Of a DNA stretch of 64,000 nt, positions 1 through 9,518 are shown in pieces. Every line of letters begins with the position of its first letter. The first letter of the stretch is position 1. The position numbers were made by a program, and so were the translations under genes. The notes under the pieces are model-generated. The model did not search any database. It was not told the DNA's origin and saw nothing but the letters and a program-made list of their open reading frames with translations. The stretch lies in the NCBI GenBank assembly GCA_963796485.1, contig CAWCLV010000003.1, forward strand, positions 310,001 to 374,000, written 5' to 3'. The stretch comes from CAWCDJ01 sp963796485. GTDB lineage: Bacteria; Acidobacteriota; Terriglobia; Bryobacterales; Bryobacteraceae.

Positions 1-1
1 G

Positions 2-379
2 GAGCAGATGCGAGGCGCGCGGCTGCTGATCTGTCCATCCACGTGGTACGAAAGCTTCGGGCTGATTATCGTCGAGGCATTCGCGACGGGGCTTCCGGTA
101 ATCGCCAGCAATCTGGGAGCGCTCGCGGAGTTGATCAAGGTCGGGTACACCGGTCTGCTGTTCAAGCCGGGCGATTCCGAAGACCTGATGGCGAAACTGC
201 GATGGGCTTTGAGCCGGCCCGATCGGATCCGCGCCATGAGAACGCACGCCAGGGCGCAGTACGAGACCCGGTACACTGCGGCCAGAAACTACGAAACCCT
301 GATGTCCATTTACGACAGCGTGCTCGCGCCGCCGCCGTTTGCGCAATTGCCAACACGGCGCCTGGGGTTAAGCCAGTGA
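2..379 (+). CDS. GT4-family glycosyltransferase, C-terminal part (5' end outside window)
   Basis: The reading frame is open from the window edge, so only about 125 C-terminal residues are seen. The GT4 E-x7-E signature is visible near the start as ESFGLIIVE, followed by GLPVIASNLGALAELI, the part of the GT-B fold that binds the nucleotide-sugar donor. It is expected to transfer a sugar during polysaccharide assembly on the cytoplasmic side. Its TGA stop overlaps the GTG start of the next gene (GTGA), which places it in the exopolysaccharide operon. The specific sugar cannot be inferred. Confidence 0.88.
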   Translation, partial: EQMRGARLLICPSTWYESFGLIIVEAFATGLPVIASNLGALAELIKVGYTGLLFKPGDSEDLMAKLRWALSRPDRIRAMRTHARAQYETRYTAARNYETLMSIYDSVLAPPPFAQLPTRRLGLSQ

Positions 380-1602
380 CACCGCTCACTTCGCCTGAAA
401 TCGAACTGCTGCTGGCCTGCGTGCGGCGAAGCCCGGCGCCCGGAGACATCGAACACGCCCGCGGATTGTTGAACGGCCGCCTGGACTGGGACCGCGTCCT
501 CTTCGAAACAAGCCGGCACGCCGTCCTGCCGCTGCTCTGCCGGGGGCTACAGAATCTCGACCCGCCGCCCGAAATTGCCGAATTGCTTCGGGAAGCGTGC
601 CGCCGTTCGCAGCGCCGCAACCTGGCGGTGACCGCGGAACTGCTCAGAGTGCTGCGGGGGCTCGAGGCCGCCGGCGTCCCGGCGGTTCCCTTCAAAGGGC
701 CCGTGCTCGCCGCGCTGGCATACGGAGACCTCTCCCTGCGGACCTACGGCGACCTCGATCTGCTGGTGCGGGAACGGGATCTCCGGCGGGCGCGGGAAGC
801 GCTCATCGCGGAGGGCTACGTCCCCGAGTTCACCTTCACGCCTTCCCAGGAAACCGCGTACATCCGGACGGAGTGCGCGCTGCAGGTCCGGCATCCGCGC
901 CGCGACGTGGTCATCGAGTTGCACTGGCTCCTCACCGAGCGCTACCTTTCGATCCAACTGCCGGTCGAGCGTTTTTGGGAGCGGCTCGAACCGGTGGCCC
1001 TCGGCGGCAGAACGGTGCCGGCGTTTGCACCGGAGGACCTGCTGCTGTACCTCTTCGTGCACGGGAGCAAGCACCGTTGGGAACGGCTGGAATGGGTTTG
1101 CTCGCTCGCCGAACTGATTGCGTCCCACCCCTCCATCGACTGGAACGCGGTGAGCCGGCGGGCTTGCCAGGCCGGCATCGCGCGCCTGCTGCATCTCGGA
1201 CTGCTGCTCTGCGCGCGGCTGCTCGGTTTGGAAATCCCCGAAGCCGTCCGTGAGGAGATCAGGAAGGACCGCGGCGTCGGCGCGCTGGCCGCAGAACTCG
1301 CAGCGGCTATGTTCCAGCCGGAGGACCGGGCGCGGCGCAACCGCGGCGGCTGGTATCTGTACCTGCTGCGCTCGCGAGAACGGTGGCGAGACCGCGCAAG
1401 GGTCGTGCTGTTCTCGTGCGTGAGGCAGCCTCACCCCTGTTCGGAGGAACTGGTGAAGCTGCCGCCCCGGCTGTCGTTTCTTTATTTTCTGTTTCGGCCC
1501 GCCCGCCTGATGAGCGCCTCGGTAGCGGCGGCGTGCCGCTACTGCGCGCATCGCGCGCGGCCGGAGAAGCGGAAACAAACACAAACCGTATGCACCCGTT
1601 AA
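376..1602 (+). CDS. Nucleotidyltransferase-family protein (PF14907-like)
   Basis: 408 residues from the GTG that overlaps the previous stop. A longer frame upstream lies inside the glycosyltransferase gene and is ignored. The central block with VPAVPFKGPVLAALAY followed by YGDLDLLV is the nucleotidyltransferase-fold signature of the PF14907 family (metal-binding D-x-D), and ELHW follows about 60 residues later. Such proteins occur in polysaccharide loci and also beside HPr-kinase-like and lasso-peptide maturation genes. In the pseudomycoidin lasso system a member was linked to peptide tailoring. Here it sits in the polysaccharide operon, 13 kb from the PqqD/B2/kinase trio. Its substrate is unknown. 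Confidence 0.8.
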   Translation: MTPLTSPEIELLLACVRRSPAPGDIEHARGLLNGRLDWDRVLFETSRHAVLPLLCRGLQNLDPPPEIAELLREACRRSQRRNLAVTAELLRVLRGLEAAGVPAVPFKGPVLAALAYGDLSLRTYGDLDLLVRERDLRRAREALIAEGYVPEFTFTPSQETAYIRTECALQVRHPRRDVVIELHWLLTERYLSIQLPVERFWERLEPVALGGRTVPAFAPEDLLLYLFVHGSKHRWERLEWVCSLAELIASHPSIDWNAVSRRACQAGIARLLHLGLLLCARLLGLEIPEAVREEIRKDRGVGALAAELAAAMFQPEDRARRNRGGWYLYLLRSRERWRDRARVVLFSCVRQPHPCSEELVKLPPRLSFLYFLFRPARLMSASVAAACRYCAHRARPEKRKQTQTVCTR

Positions 1603-2435
1603 GACGAACCGCTGAAGCCGTGATACCCGCCGTTCTGCCGGCGCGCACATCCGCCGTGCTGCTGGCGATGACGGACCGCTATGCGCAATACCGGCGCTAC
1701 CGCCGGTCCGATTCTCCCGCGGCCACCCGCCGGATCGAAGAAGGCTTGGGCTTGCAGGTCCGGGGCGGCCCTTTCCGCGGCATGATCTATCCGCGGGCCA
1801 ACGCCTATTCGCGGCACTCCATCCCCAAGCTGCTCGGGTGCTATGAGGAGGAACTGCACCCGTGGCTGGCGCGGTTCCTCGCCGACCCGGGTTACCGCCG
1901 CTTCGTGGACATCGGCTCGGCGGAAGGCTACTACAGCGTCGGCTTTGCCATGGCTGCCCGCCGTCCCGTCTACGCATTCGAGATCGAGCCCTTCGAAAGA
2001 CGATACACGCGCCTCATGGCCAGGGCCAACGGCGTGGATGAACTGGTCACCCTGAGCGGCTGGTGCTCGCCCGCCGGCCTTCGCGCGCTGTGCGCGGATC
2101 GCAGCTTTGTGCTTTGCGATTGCGAAGGCTACGAGAGCGTCTTGTTTACTCCCGACGTGGCCACGGCCCTCAGGCATACCGACCTCATCGTGGAATTGCA
2201 CCGTGTGGGGAGCGCGCAAACGCTGGATGCCGTTGTGGAGCGATTCTCCCCGACGCACGAAATTCACCTGGTTACTTCCCGCGAGCGCCGCGCCGCGAGC
2301 TACCCGGAACTGGCCGCGCTCGCGATCGCCGAAGATCGCTTCGTCAGCGAATTCAGGCAAAGCGGGCAGCAGTGGGCCGTCATCATGTCCCGGGAGCATC
2401 TTCAGGCTCCCGGCACGGTCCCAAGCAAATCGTAG
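1590..2435 (+). CDS. FkbM-like SAM-dependent methyltransferase
   Basis: 281 residues from an ATG that overlaps the preceding gene by 13 bases; an alternative ATG at 1668 would give 255 residues. The SAM-binding motif I is seen as FVDIGSAEGYYSVGFA, followed by an acidic residue (FEIEP) at the end of the second strand, then LCDCEGYE, matching the acidic D-x-E-G motif typical of FkbM-type enzymes. It probably O-methylates a sugar in the polysaccharide. The second FkbM-type protein in the operon (9519-10319) is only distantly similar. Confidence 0.72.
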   Translation: MHPLRRTAEAVIPAVLPARTSAVLLAMTDRYAQYRRYRRSDSPAATRRIEEGLGLQVRGGPFRGMIYPRANAYSRHSIPKLLGCYEEELHPWLARFLADPGYRRFVDIGSAEGYYSVGFAMAARRPVYAFEIEPFERRYTRLMARANGVDELVTLSGWCSPAGLRALCADRSFVLCDCEGYESVLFTPDVATALRHTDLIVELHRVGSAQTLDAVVERFSPTHEIHLVTSRERRAASYPELAALAIAEDRFVSEFRQSGQQWAVIMSREHLQAPGTVPSKS

Positions 2436-2456
2436 AGATTACGGAGGAACAGTTCG

Positions 2457-4727
2457 ATGCAATCGTCCCATTCGTGGTTGACCCCACCGGATCCCCCGGG
2501 CGGACCCTATCCACTCTCCCGCCTGGAAGCCAAGGTGGAGGACCTGATCGCCAACCTGGAAAGCCCCGCCGCCCCCACCGCGGCTCCTGCCCAACCGGCG
2601 GGTGTGATGTTCTACTTGCGGGCGTTGAGGTCCCGCGCGCTGTTGCTTTGCGCGTGCGCGTTGATCCCGGCGCTGGCCGGCTGGTGGCTCGCCCTGCACC
2701 AGCAGAAAATCTATCAGGCGCGTACCACGCTGGAGTTGCTGGAACCGGGCGGCACGTTGAACGTCCGCAATCTCTCCAGCAGCGGCCGCATGTTCGGCGG
2801 AGATACATACATCGAGACCCAGGTGGCCAAGCTGCGCAGCACGAGCCTGCTCAAGACGGCGCTGGGCAGGCTCGAAAGCGAAACGGTCGGGGGCAGTGCC
2901 GCACAGTCCGTCATTTCGGGGGCGGCGTTCCGTGCTGCGCCGCCGAAGGACGGCATCACGGACGCCGAAGTTCGCAAAACCCTGAACAACATGGACGTCT
3001 GGCCCATACGCGGCACCAGCCTGGTCGGAATCAGCTATGACTCACCCGATCCGCATCTGGCGGCGCGCTTCGTCAACATCCTGACGGACGAGTATATCCG
3101 CACCGACATGGACGCGCGCGCGGCAAACGCCGAGCAAACCCGCGCCTGGCTGCAGAAAGAGCTGGAGGACGCCAAGGCCAAACTGGAAATTTCCGAAGCC
3201 CACCTCCAGAAGTATGCCAACTCTTCGGGGCTGCTTTACACGTCACCGAAGGGAAACGTGGGCGAGGGCTCGGAAGACAAGCTCCAGTACATCGCGCAGC
3301 AACTCTCGGAATCGCAGGCCAAACGGGCAGCCCTCGAGGCCCGCTACGATGTGGCAGCTACCAGGCCTCCCGGCGCGCCCGTGACCGAAGAGGATAACGC
3401 GGTGCTGCAGAGTATCCAGGCGAAACTGCTGGATCTCCAGCGGGAACGCGCTTCGCTCGCCAGCCGCTTCACGCCCCAGTATTCCAAGTACCACGAAGTG
3501 AACGCCGAGATCGCCCAGTTGCAGGCCAGCCAGGCGAAAGAATACAACCGGTGGCTCGCGCAATTGCACCAGCAGTACGAGACCGAGCAGCGGCATGAGG
3601 ATCTCCTCCAGTCGGCCTACCGGCAGCAAGCCTCTCTTGTGAGCAGCGAGGCCGTCAAATCCATCCATTACAACGTCCTCCGGCGCGAGGTCGAAACCAA
3701 CCGCAATCTTTATGAATCCCTGCTGGGCGGTATGAAGGAAGCAGGCGTCAATGCCGCGGCCCGCGTGAGCAATGCGCGCGTGGTGGACCCCGCCACGCCG
3801 CCCAGCCGCCCGTACAGGCCGAATCCGGTGCGCAATTCGGCGATCGGCCTGATCTCGGGCCTGCTGCTGGGAATGGCGTTCGTGCTGGTCAGCGAAACCG
3901 GCGACCGCAGGGTGAAAGGCCCCGGCGTCGCGCCGACCTATCTCAACCTTCCCGAGCTGGGCGTCATCCCTTCGGTCAATCCCCAACTGCTGCCGGCTGC
4001 CCGCACCGAAGTCGTAGCCACTACCCATACTTCCGGCCTGCGCCGCTATTTTCTGAGAGGCTCGGCGGAAGCGGGTCCTGTTGCGGACGCATTCCACACG
4101 GCGGTCACCTCGCTGTTCATGTCGGGCCGTAACCCGCAACCACCGGGCGTGGTCGTCGTCAGCAGCGCCATGGCGCACGAAGGCAAGAGCACGGTGGCAG
4201 GCAACCTGGGCCTGATGGCCGCGCAGATAGGCAAGCGGGTATGCCTCATCGACGGCGACATGCGCAACGCGAAATTGCATCACATGTACAAGGTCTCGAA
4301 TGAACGCGGCCTTACCAGTCTCCTGATGCAAGAGGATCCGCTGGAGACGGCGAGCATCCTCGCCACGGTCCAGCCCACCACCGTGGACCGCCTGTACCTC
4401 CTGCCCGGAGGGCCTGCCAACAGCCACCTGCTGCCGCTGCTGCATTCCGAGCGCATGGCGGAAATCGTGACCGGCCTGCGCGACCAGTTCGACCTCATCC
4501 TGATCGATACGCCTCCTGTGCTGGCGTTCTCGGATGCCCGCGTCTTCGGCAGGCTGGCGGACGCGGTGATCCTGGTGGTGCGCTCCGGAGTCACCAGCCG
4601 GAACCTCGCCCTGGCCGCAAAGATGCGCTTCATGGAAGCCGGCCTGCCGGTGATCGGCACGATACTCAATGGCTGGAACCGCAAGCAGGCGGGCTACGAC
4701 TACGATGAGACCGCCTACCGCTATTAA
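2457..4727 (+). CDS. Wzc-like polysaccharide co-polymerase/tyrosine autokinase
   Basis: 756 residues. ACGGAGGAAC lies just before the ATG as a ribosome binding site. Transmembrane segments are at about residues 61-80 and 458-478 and flank a long coiled periplasmic Wzz-type region; RPYRPNPVRN precedes the second segment. The C-terminal cytoplasmic BY-kinase domain has Walker A (HEGKST, around 572-578), Walker A' (LIDGDMR, around 596) and Walker B (LILIDTPP, around 680). It ends in a tyrosine cluster, GYDYDETAYRY, the expected autophosphorylation tail. This protein would control chain length and export of the polymer made by the neighbouring genes, with regulation through tyrosine phosphorylation. 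Confidence 0.93.
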   Translation: MQSSHSWLTPPDPPGGPYPLSRLEAKVEDLIANLESPAAPTAAPAQPAGVMFYLRALRSRALLLCACALIPALAGWWLALHQQKIYQARTTLELLEPGGTLNVRNLSSSGRMFGGDTYIETQVAKLRSTSLLKTALGRLESETVGGSAAQSVISGAAFRAAPPKDGITDAEVRKTLNNMDVWPIRGTSLVGISYDSPDPHLAARFVNILTDEYIRTDMDARAANAEQTRAWLQKELEDAKAKLEISEAHLQKYANSSGLLYTSPKGNVGEGSEDKLQYIAQQLSESQAKRAALEARYDVAATRPPGAPVTEEDNAVLQSIQAKLLDLQRERASLASRFTPQYSKYHEVNAEIAQLQASQAKEYNRWLAQLHQQYETEQRHEDLLQSAYRQQASLVSSEAVKSIHYNVLRREVETNRNLYESLLGGMKEAGVNAAARVSNARVVDPATPPSRPYRPNPVRNSAIGLISGLLLGMAFVLVSETGDRRVKGPGVAPTYLNLPELGVIPSVNPQLLPAARTEVVATTHTSGLRRYFLRGSAEAGPVADAFHTAVTSLFMSGRNPQPPGVVVVSSAMAHEGKSTVAGNLGLMAAQIGKRVCLIDGDMRNAKLHHMYKVSNERGLTSLLMQEDPLETASILATVQPTTVDRLYLLPGGPANSHLLPLLHSERMAEIVTGLRDQFDLILIDTPPVLAFSDARVFGRLADAVILVVRSGVTSRNLALAAKMRFMEAGLPVIGTILNGWNRKQAGYDYDETAYRY

Positions 4728-6042
4728 CGCGGCCGCAGTCTCTTTCGCCGGCGTTCCCGAAATGGCCCGGCTGCGCAAGTGGCTTCGGAGCGGACTGCTT
4801 GCGCTGGCCGACCAGGGACTGATCTCCGGCTCGAACTTCGCCCTCGGGATCTGCCTCGCGCGGTTCGCGGGGCCGGAATCCTACGGGGCCTACATGCTCC
4901 TGTTCGCGTCGTTTCTACTGATCGCCAACATGTACCAGGCACTAGTCCTCGAGCCGCCGAACGTGCTGGCATTTTCTTTGTTCCCCGGGCGCAACGACCG
5001 GTACCTGCGAATCGTGCTCGCGATGCACGTTCTATTCACGGTGGTCTTCGCCGTCGCGGGGCTCGCGCTTTTGTGGGCCGCTCCGGCTCTCGGAATCCGG
5101 GGCTTGCTCGCAAACGCACTGGCAGGGCTGCTGATCGCGGCCCCGTGCACCTTGTTGTACTGGCTGGCCCGTTCCTTTGCCTATCTCGAGTTCGCGCCGG
5201 CCGCCGCCGTGAAGGGATCCGTGCTCTATTGCGGGGTCCTGGCGCTCTGTGTCTTCGCCGCGTTCCGGTCGGGCGGGCTGACTCCGAAACTGGTTTTCGG
5301 ATGCGTGGCGGCAGCGTCGGCCGCGGCCTCTTTACGGCTGCTCGTTCCCCGCGTGCCCTGGGGCCCCGCGGAATCCGGCGAGCCTGATCTCGGAACAGTT
5401 TGGGGCCGCCACTGGAATTATGGGCGATGGGGCCTCGGCTCCGTTGGCCTGTCCTGGGCGCAGACGAACAGTATCTCGTTCATCAGCGGCTCGCTCCTGG
5501 GACTCCGCGAAGTCGGCGGATTAAACGCGCTCGTGGCGGTTCTGCTGCCCATGTTCCAGGTGCTCACGTCGGCCACGCGGCTCTCCCTGCCGAGGATCGC
5601 TCAAATCTACACGGCTCACGGCATAACGGCGACCCGGCGTCCGGTGATCCGGGTCGCGGTAGTGCTCGTCGCCCTCGCCTCCGCGTACGCCGCGGCGGTC
5701 TCGGTGCTCCACAACACGGTCTTCCACCATCTGTATGGAACGCGGTTCATGCCGTATGCCTGGCTGCTGCCGTTCATCAGTCTCCACGTGGTCGCGTGGG
5801 CCGGGATCACCGCGTGCGACATCGGTTTCAATTCGATCCAGGCTCCGCACGCTTCCTTCCGGATCAAGCTCCTGATGGTCGCCGTTATGATACCCGTCAA
5901 CGTCCTGGTCACGTGGCGGTTCGGTTTGCCCGGCGCGGTGATCGGCGTACCCGCTTTCAGTACCCTCACCGCGATTCTGATGGGCATGAAGTTGAGGTCG
6001 GTTTGGCTGCGGGCAGAAGCCGGAGTGGAGGACATTCGCTAA
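4705..6042 (+). CDS. Polysaccharide flippase-like multipass membrane protein (Wzx type)
   Basis: 445 residues from an ATG overlapping the autokinase gene by 23 bases; the ATG at 4762 is an equally possible start and neither has a clear ribosome binding site. The protein has about twelve hydrophobic segments with the MATE/Wzx-like pattern beginning ALADQGLISGSNFALGICLARFAG-like residues near the N-terminus, as in the polysaccharide biosynthesis flippases. It likely moves lipid-linked repeat units across the inner membrane for the polymerase encoded downstream. Its stop overlaps the next start (TAATG). Confidence 0.82.
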   Translation: MRPPTAINAAAVSFAGVPEMARLRKWLRSGLLALADQGLISGSNFALGICLARFAGPESYGAYMLLFASFLLIANMYQALVLEPPNVLAFSLFPGRNDRYLRIVLAMHVLFTVVFAVAGLALLWAAPALGIRGLLANALAGLLIAAPCTLLYWLARSFAYLEFAPAAAVKGSVLYCGVLALCVFAAFRSGGLTPKLVFGCVAAASAAASLRLLVPRVPWGPAESGEPDLGTVWGRHWNYGRWGLGSVGLSWAQTNSISFISGSLLGLREVGGLNALVAVLLPMFQVLTSATRLSLPRIAQIYTAHGITATRRPVIRVAVVLVALASAYAAAVSVLHNTVFHHLYGTRFMPYAWLLPFISLHVVAWAGITACDIGFNSIQAPHASFRIKLLMVAVMIPVNVLVTWRFGLPGAVIGVPAFSTLTAILMGMKLRSVWLRAEAGVEDIR

Positions 6043-7151
6043 TGTCGTCCGCATCCAATCGAACCACGGCCCTGGTCTGGTGCAGCAGCGTGGACCCGGC
6101 GGGCGGAATGGAACGGGTCGCCCTGAATATAGCGAACGGCCTGGCGGGCGCGGGGTGGCGCGTGCTGCTGGCCGGCCCGTTTTCACGCGCGCCGCTGCTG
6201 CGCCGTGCCATCCGCCCGGAGATCGAGTTCTTCGATTCCCCTCCGGACAAATCGATCGCATCGCTCTGGCGCACCACCCGTTTCCTGAGCCGCATTGTCC
6301 GGCAGCGGCAGGTGGACGTGATCTCGGCCCATGGTTCGGTGTTCCCGATTCTACCCGTGCGCGTGCCGGTGGTCTGGACGGAGCACGATGTTCGTTACGG
6401 CGGGCGGGAAATGTTGCGCGGCATTCGCGGCCTCGCCTGGCGCCGGGTGCGCGCCCGTTTGCGGCAGGGTCATTGGCGCCTGGTCGCCGTCTCGCGCCAC
6501 GTCCACAACGAAGTCTGCCACAAACTCGACCTTCCGGAAAGCTCGGGACGCGTGATCTATAACGGCCTGCCCAACGCCGAAGCGCTCCGATCGCTGCCGG
6601 CTCCAAAAGTCACTCCGCCCTACCAGATCGGCTTCCTGGGACGTCTCGTGCCGTCCAAGCGCCCGCTCGATGTCTTCGAACTGAGCCGGATTCTCAACCG
6701 CATGGGCGTGGACCACGTCTGGCACGTTTTCGGCGACGGGGTGCTGCTGCCGGAGATGCGGACCGCCGCCGCCGGCGACGGCCACTCGGTCGTGTTGCAC
6801 GGGCTTGTGGAGAGCGCGCAGGAGGCGTTCTCCCGGATCGACCTCCTGGCGTTTCTGGCTCGCGGCGAGCAGGAGGGCCTCGGGATGGTGCTGCTGGAGG
6901 CGATCACGGCAAAACGACTGGTCGTCGCCTGGGATGCCGGCTGTATCCGCGAGGTCCTTGCCGGCAGGGGCGTGCTGGTTCATCCCGCGCAGTCGCTCGA
7001 AGCATTCGCCGGCGCGATCGCCTCCACACTGCGCCAGGGCCGCCCGCCCGGCACGGAACAGGACGACCGCTGGGGCGAGGCCCGCATGATCGCCGACTAC
7101 GACGCGATTCTGAGCGAAGCGATTCGCTCCCGCGCCCGGGGTGCGAAATGA
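6042..7151 (+). CDS. GT4-family glycosyltransferase
   Basis: 369 residues from the ATG that overlaps the flippase stop. The N-terminal domain has the GGMERVALNIANGL motif typical of GT4 enzymes that begin with a glycine-rich acceptor-side loop. The C-terminal donor domain has IGFLGRLVPSKRP and the E-x7-E element EQEGLGMVLLE around residues 276-286. It is expected to add one sugar of the repeat unit on the cytoplasmic face. The sequence is complete, and its end overlaps the polymerase gene (ATGA). Confidence 0.9.
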   Translation: MSSASNRTTALVWCSSVDPAGGMERVALNIANGLAGAGWRVLLAGPFSRAPLLRRAIRPEIEFFDSPPDKSIASLWRTTRFLSRIVRQRQVDVISAHGSVFPILPVRVPVVWTEHDVRYGGREMLRGIRGLAWRRVRARLRQGHWRLVAVSRHVHNEVCHKLDLPESSGRVIYNGLPNAEALRSLPAPKVTPPYQIGFLGRLVPSKRPLDVFELSRILNRMGVDHVWHVFGDGVLLPEMRTAAAGDGHSVVLHGLVESAQEAFSRIDLLAFLARGEQEGLGMVLLEAITAKRLVVAWDAGCIREVLAGRGVLVHPAQSLEAFAGAIASTLRQGRPPGTEQDDRWGEARMIADYDAILSEAIRSRARGAK

Positions 7152-8512
7152 CGAACCGATTGAAGTTGCCCTGGGGGTGCAGGTTCCTGCTGGCTTACCT
7201 GGCCGCCATCACGATCATCGGCAAGGGCCCCACCTACCTGGGATTTCCGCCCTTCTATTGGGGCGAGATCACCCTCGCGCTCTCGCTGGCCCTCATTCTG
7301 CCCTGGGCCAGAAAATCCGGCGTCATGCCCGACCATCGCCTCCTGAATTTCACCATCGCGGCGTTCATGGGCCTGGGCGCGGTTCTGACCGCGATTTCGT
7401 ATCCCCGCTGGAGGCTGGACGCCCTGCGCGACGCAGCCATCTGGTACTACGGATTTTTCTACTTTGTCGGGCTGGCGCTGGCCGCGCGCGAAGAGATCGC
7501 CGGCCGGTTTTGGGAGTGGCTGCGGATCTTTTGGATTGTTTCCCTTGTGTGGAACACCGCGAACCTGCTCACCCATGGACGGCTTTCGTTCTACGGCCCG
7601 GTCATCCCCTGGCGCGGCGTGCCGCTGTTCTTCAACTCGGTACATGAAGCCGGCGAGCACCTGGCGCTGGGCGCGCTGATCGTACTCTGCACCACGACGC
7701 TCTTCAGAAAACCCCTATGGCGCGTCCTGCTCGTCCCGATTGCACTGCTCGCGCTGGGGCTGTTCGTCATCGCCCAGGGACGCGGAATGCGGATCGGCAT
7801 CGCTTCCGGCGTGCTGGCGGTGATGCTCCTCGGCCTGGCGCGCCGCAGGTCGCACCTTCAGATCCGCCTGCTTACGTTGTGCGTAGCGGCGGTGCCCGTG
7901 CTCGCGCTGGCATCGGTCGTGTATGCCGACCGGCTGGTCACCCTCGCGCACCTCGACCGTTTCGAGGATGCCGACCCCATCGACCCGACCGGCACCGCAA
8001 ACTGGCGCATGGTCTGGTGGGAGTACCTCTATGCGGCGGTGATGAAGAACGACCCGGCGTTCGGTCTGGGTTTCGGCGAGAGCCTCAGCGCCTACCACCC
8101 GCTCCTGCGGCGTTTGCAGGGGGACTTCGTGGTCCGCTCGCCGCATAACTTCAACATGACGGTGTTCTCGCGGATGGGCCTGGCGGGCGTGTCTCTTTGG
8201 GCTCTCGTTCTTGTGATCGGTATCGGAGGGCTGTTCCGCCGCGTGTGGTGCGGCACGGCCCGCGGGCAGCCGTACTCGGTCGAGCGCCTGGACGAACTGA
8301 CGTTCTGGATTCTGATGCTGGTCACAACCGTTGTGAACAGTTCTTTCGGCGTGCTGATGGAAGGGCCGGTTCTGGGAATCTGGTTCTGGTTCGCCCTCGG
8401 CTTCGCCAGCGGCCGCGCCTCCACACCGGGCGCCGTGCCCGCGCGCCGCCAACTCAAACTTCGCAGGCCGGGCGTCCCGGCCTCCCCGCGCGCAGTAGGC
8501 GCGTTTCGCTAA
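7148..8512 (+). CDS. O-antigen ligase/Wzy-polymerase family membrane protein
   Basis: 454 residues starting at an ATG that overlaps the stop of the glycosyltransferase. About ten to twelve hydrophobic helices are predicted. A large loop in the C-terminal half contains the SPHNFNMTVFSRMGLAG block, which resembles the conserved His-Asn region of O-antigen ligase/polymerase family proteins (PF04932-like). It is the likely polymerase, or less likely a ligase, of the repeat unit translocated by the flippase. The sequence alone cannot separate these roles. Confidence 0.8.
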   Translation: MTNRLKLPWGCRFLLAYLAAITIIGKGPTYLGFPPFYWGEITLALSLALILPWARKSGVMPDHRLLNFTIAAFMGLGAVLTAISYPRWRLDALRDAAIWYYGFFYFVGLALAAREEIAGRFWEWLRIFWIVSLVWNTANLLTHGRLSFYGPVIPWRGVPLFFNSVHEAGEHLALGALIVLCTTTLFRKPLWRVLLVPIALLALGLFVIAQGRGMRIGIASGVLAVMLLGLARRRSHLQIRLLTLCVAAVPVLALASVVYADRLVTLAHLDRFEDADPIDPTGTANWRMVWWEYLYAAVMKNDPAFGLGFGESLSAYHPLLRRLQGDFVVRSPHNFNMTVFSRMGLAGVSLWALVLVIGIGGLFRRVWCGTARGQPYSVERLDELTFWILMLVTTVVNSSFGVLMEGPVLGIWFWFALGFASGRASTPGAVPARRQLKLRRPGVPASPRAVGAFR

Positions 8513-8536
8513 ACGACTATTCCTGGAGGGTTACTA

Positions 8537-9508
8537 ATGACGAAAGTCCTGATTACCGGCGCCGGTGGTTTCATCGGCCATCATCTGACGAAGTACCTGG
8601 TCTCGAGAGGTTATTGGGTTCGGGGTGTGGATATTAAGCGTCCCGAGTACGAAGCCAGCCCGGCGCACGAATTCCAATTGCTCGACCTGACCAGGTGGGA
8701 GAACTGCGTAACCGCCACCAGCGGCATCGAAGAGGTGTATGCCCTGGCCGCGAACATGGGTGGAATCGGCTTCATCGAAGCGAATAAAGCGGTGATCGTT
8801 CGCGACAATACGCTCATCAACCTGCACACTCTGGAAGCCGCGCGAGAGAACCGGTGCAGCCGTCTTCTCTTCACCTCGAGCGCCTGCATCTACCCCGGCT
8901 ATCTGCAGAGGAAAGCCGATGTCACGCCGCTGCGGGAGGAGAATGCGTACCCGGCCGACGCCGAAGACGGCTACGGCTGGGAGAAGTTGTATATCGAACG
9001 GGCGTGCCGCCATTACCGGGAGGATTTCGGCGTAGACACGCGAATCGTCCGCTTCCACAATATTTACGGGCCGCTCGGCACCTACGCCGGAGGGCGCGAA
9101 AAGAGCCCGGCCGCCATCTGCCGCAAAGTGGCGCTGGCGCGCGACGGCGGCGAAATCGAAGTCTGGGGAGACGGCAACCAGACCCGTTCGTACTGCTACA
9201 TCGACGACTGCGTGGAGGGCATCTACCGCCTCATGCGCAGCGCCTACCTGGACCCGCTGAACCTCGGGCAGGACCGCGTCGTTTCCATCAATCAGCTGGT
9301 GGACATGGTGGCTGAAATCGCCGGGAAGCGCATCGTGAAGCGGCACAACCTCAGCGCCCCCCAGGGAGTGCGCGGCCGGAACAGCGACAACACGCGACTG
9401 CGAAGCGTCCTGGGTTGGGAACCGGGGATCCCGCTCGAAGACGGACTGCGCCAGACGTATGCCTGGATTGAGGCGCAGTTGACCCGGAGCGCCCTCACGG
9501 CGGCCTGA
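8537..9508 (+). CDS. GDP-mannose 3,5-epimerase-like NAD-dependent epimerase
   Basis: 323 residues; TGGAGGG lies 7-8 bases before the ATG. An extended short-chain dehydrogenase fold is evident: GAGGFIGH at 8-15 binds NAD, and Y146-x3-K150 is the catalytic pair. It resembles plant GDP-mannose 3,5-epimerase closely along its length, with SSACIYP (C117) and GGREKSPAA (K189). The spacings C to Y of 29, Y to K of 4 and K to K of 39 equal those I recall for Cys145, Tyr174, Lys178 and Lys217 of the Arabidopsis enzyme. It would make GDP-L-galactose or GDP-L-gulose for the polysaccharide. A generic UDP-sugar epimerase is less likely. Confidence 0.85.
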   Translation: MTKVLITGAGGFIGHHLTKYLVSRGYWVRGVDIKRPEYEASPAHEFQLLDLTRWENCVTATSGIEEVYALAANMGGIGFIEANKAVIVRDNTLINLHTLEAARENRCSRLLFTSSACIYPGYLQRKADVTPLREENAYPADAEDGYGWEKLYIERACRHYREDFGVDTRIVRFHNIYGPLGTYAGGREKSPAAICRKVALARDGGEIEVWGDGNQTRSYCYIDDCVEGIYRLMRSAYLDPLNLGQDRVVSINQLVDMVAEIAGKRIVKRHNLSAPQGVRGRNSDNTRLRSVLGWEPGIPLEDGLRQTYAWIEAQLTRSALTAA

Positions 9509-9518
9509 GCGCAAAGCC

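Noticed and set aside
5400..6041. Upstream in-frame extension of the second GT4 gene
   Set aside because: It lies in another frame of the flippase gene, which has a clear membrane pattern; the true start overlaps the flippase stop.
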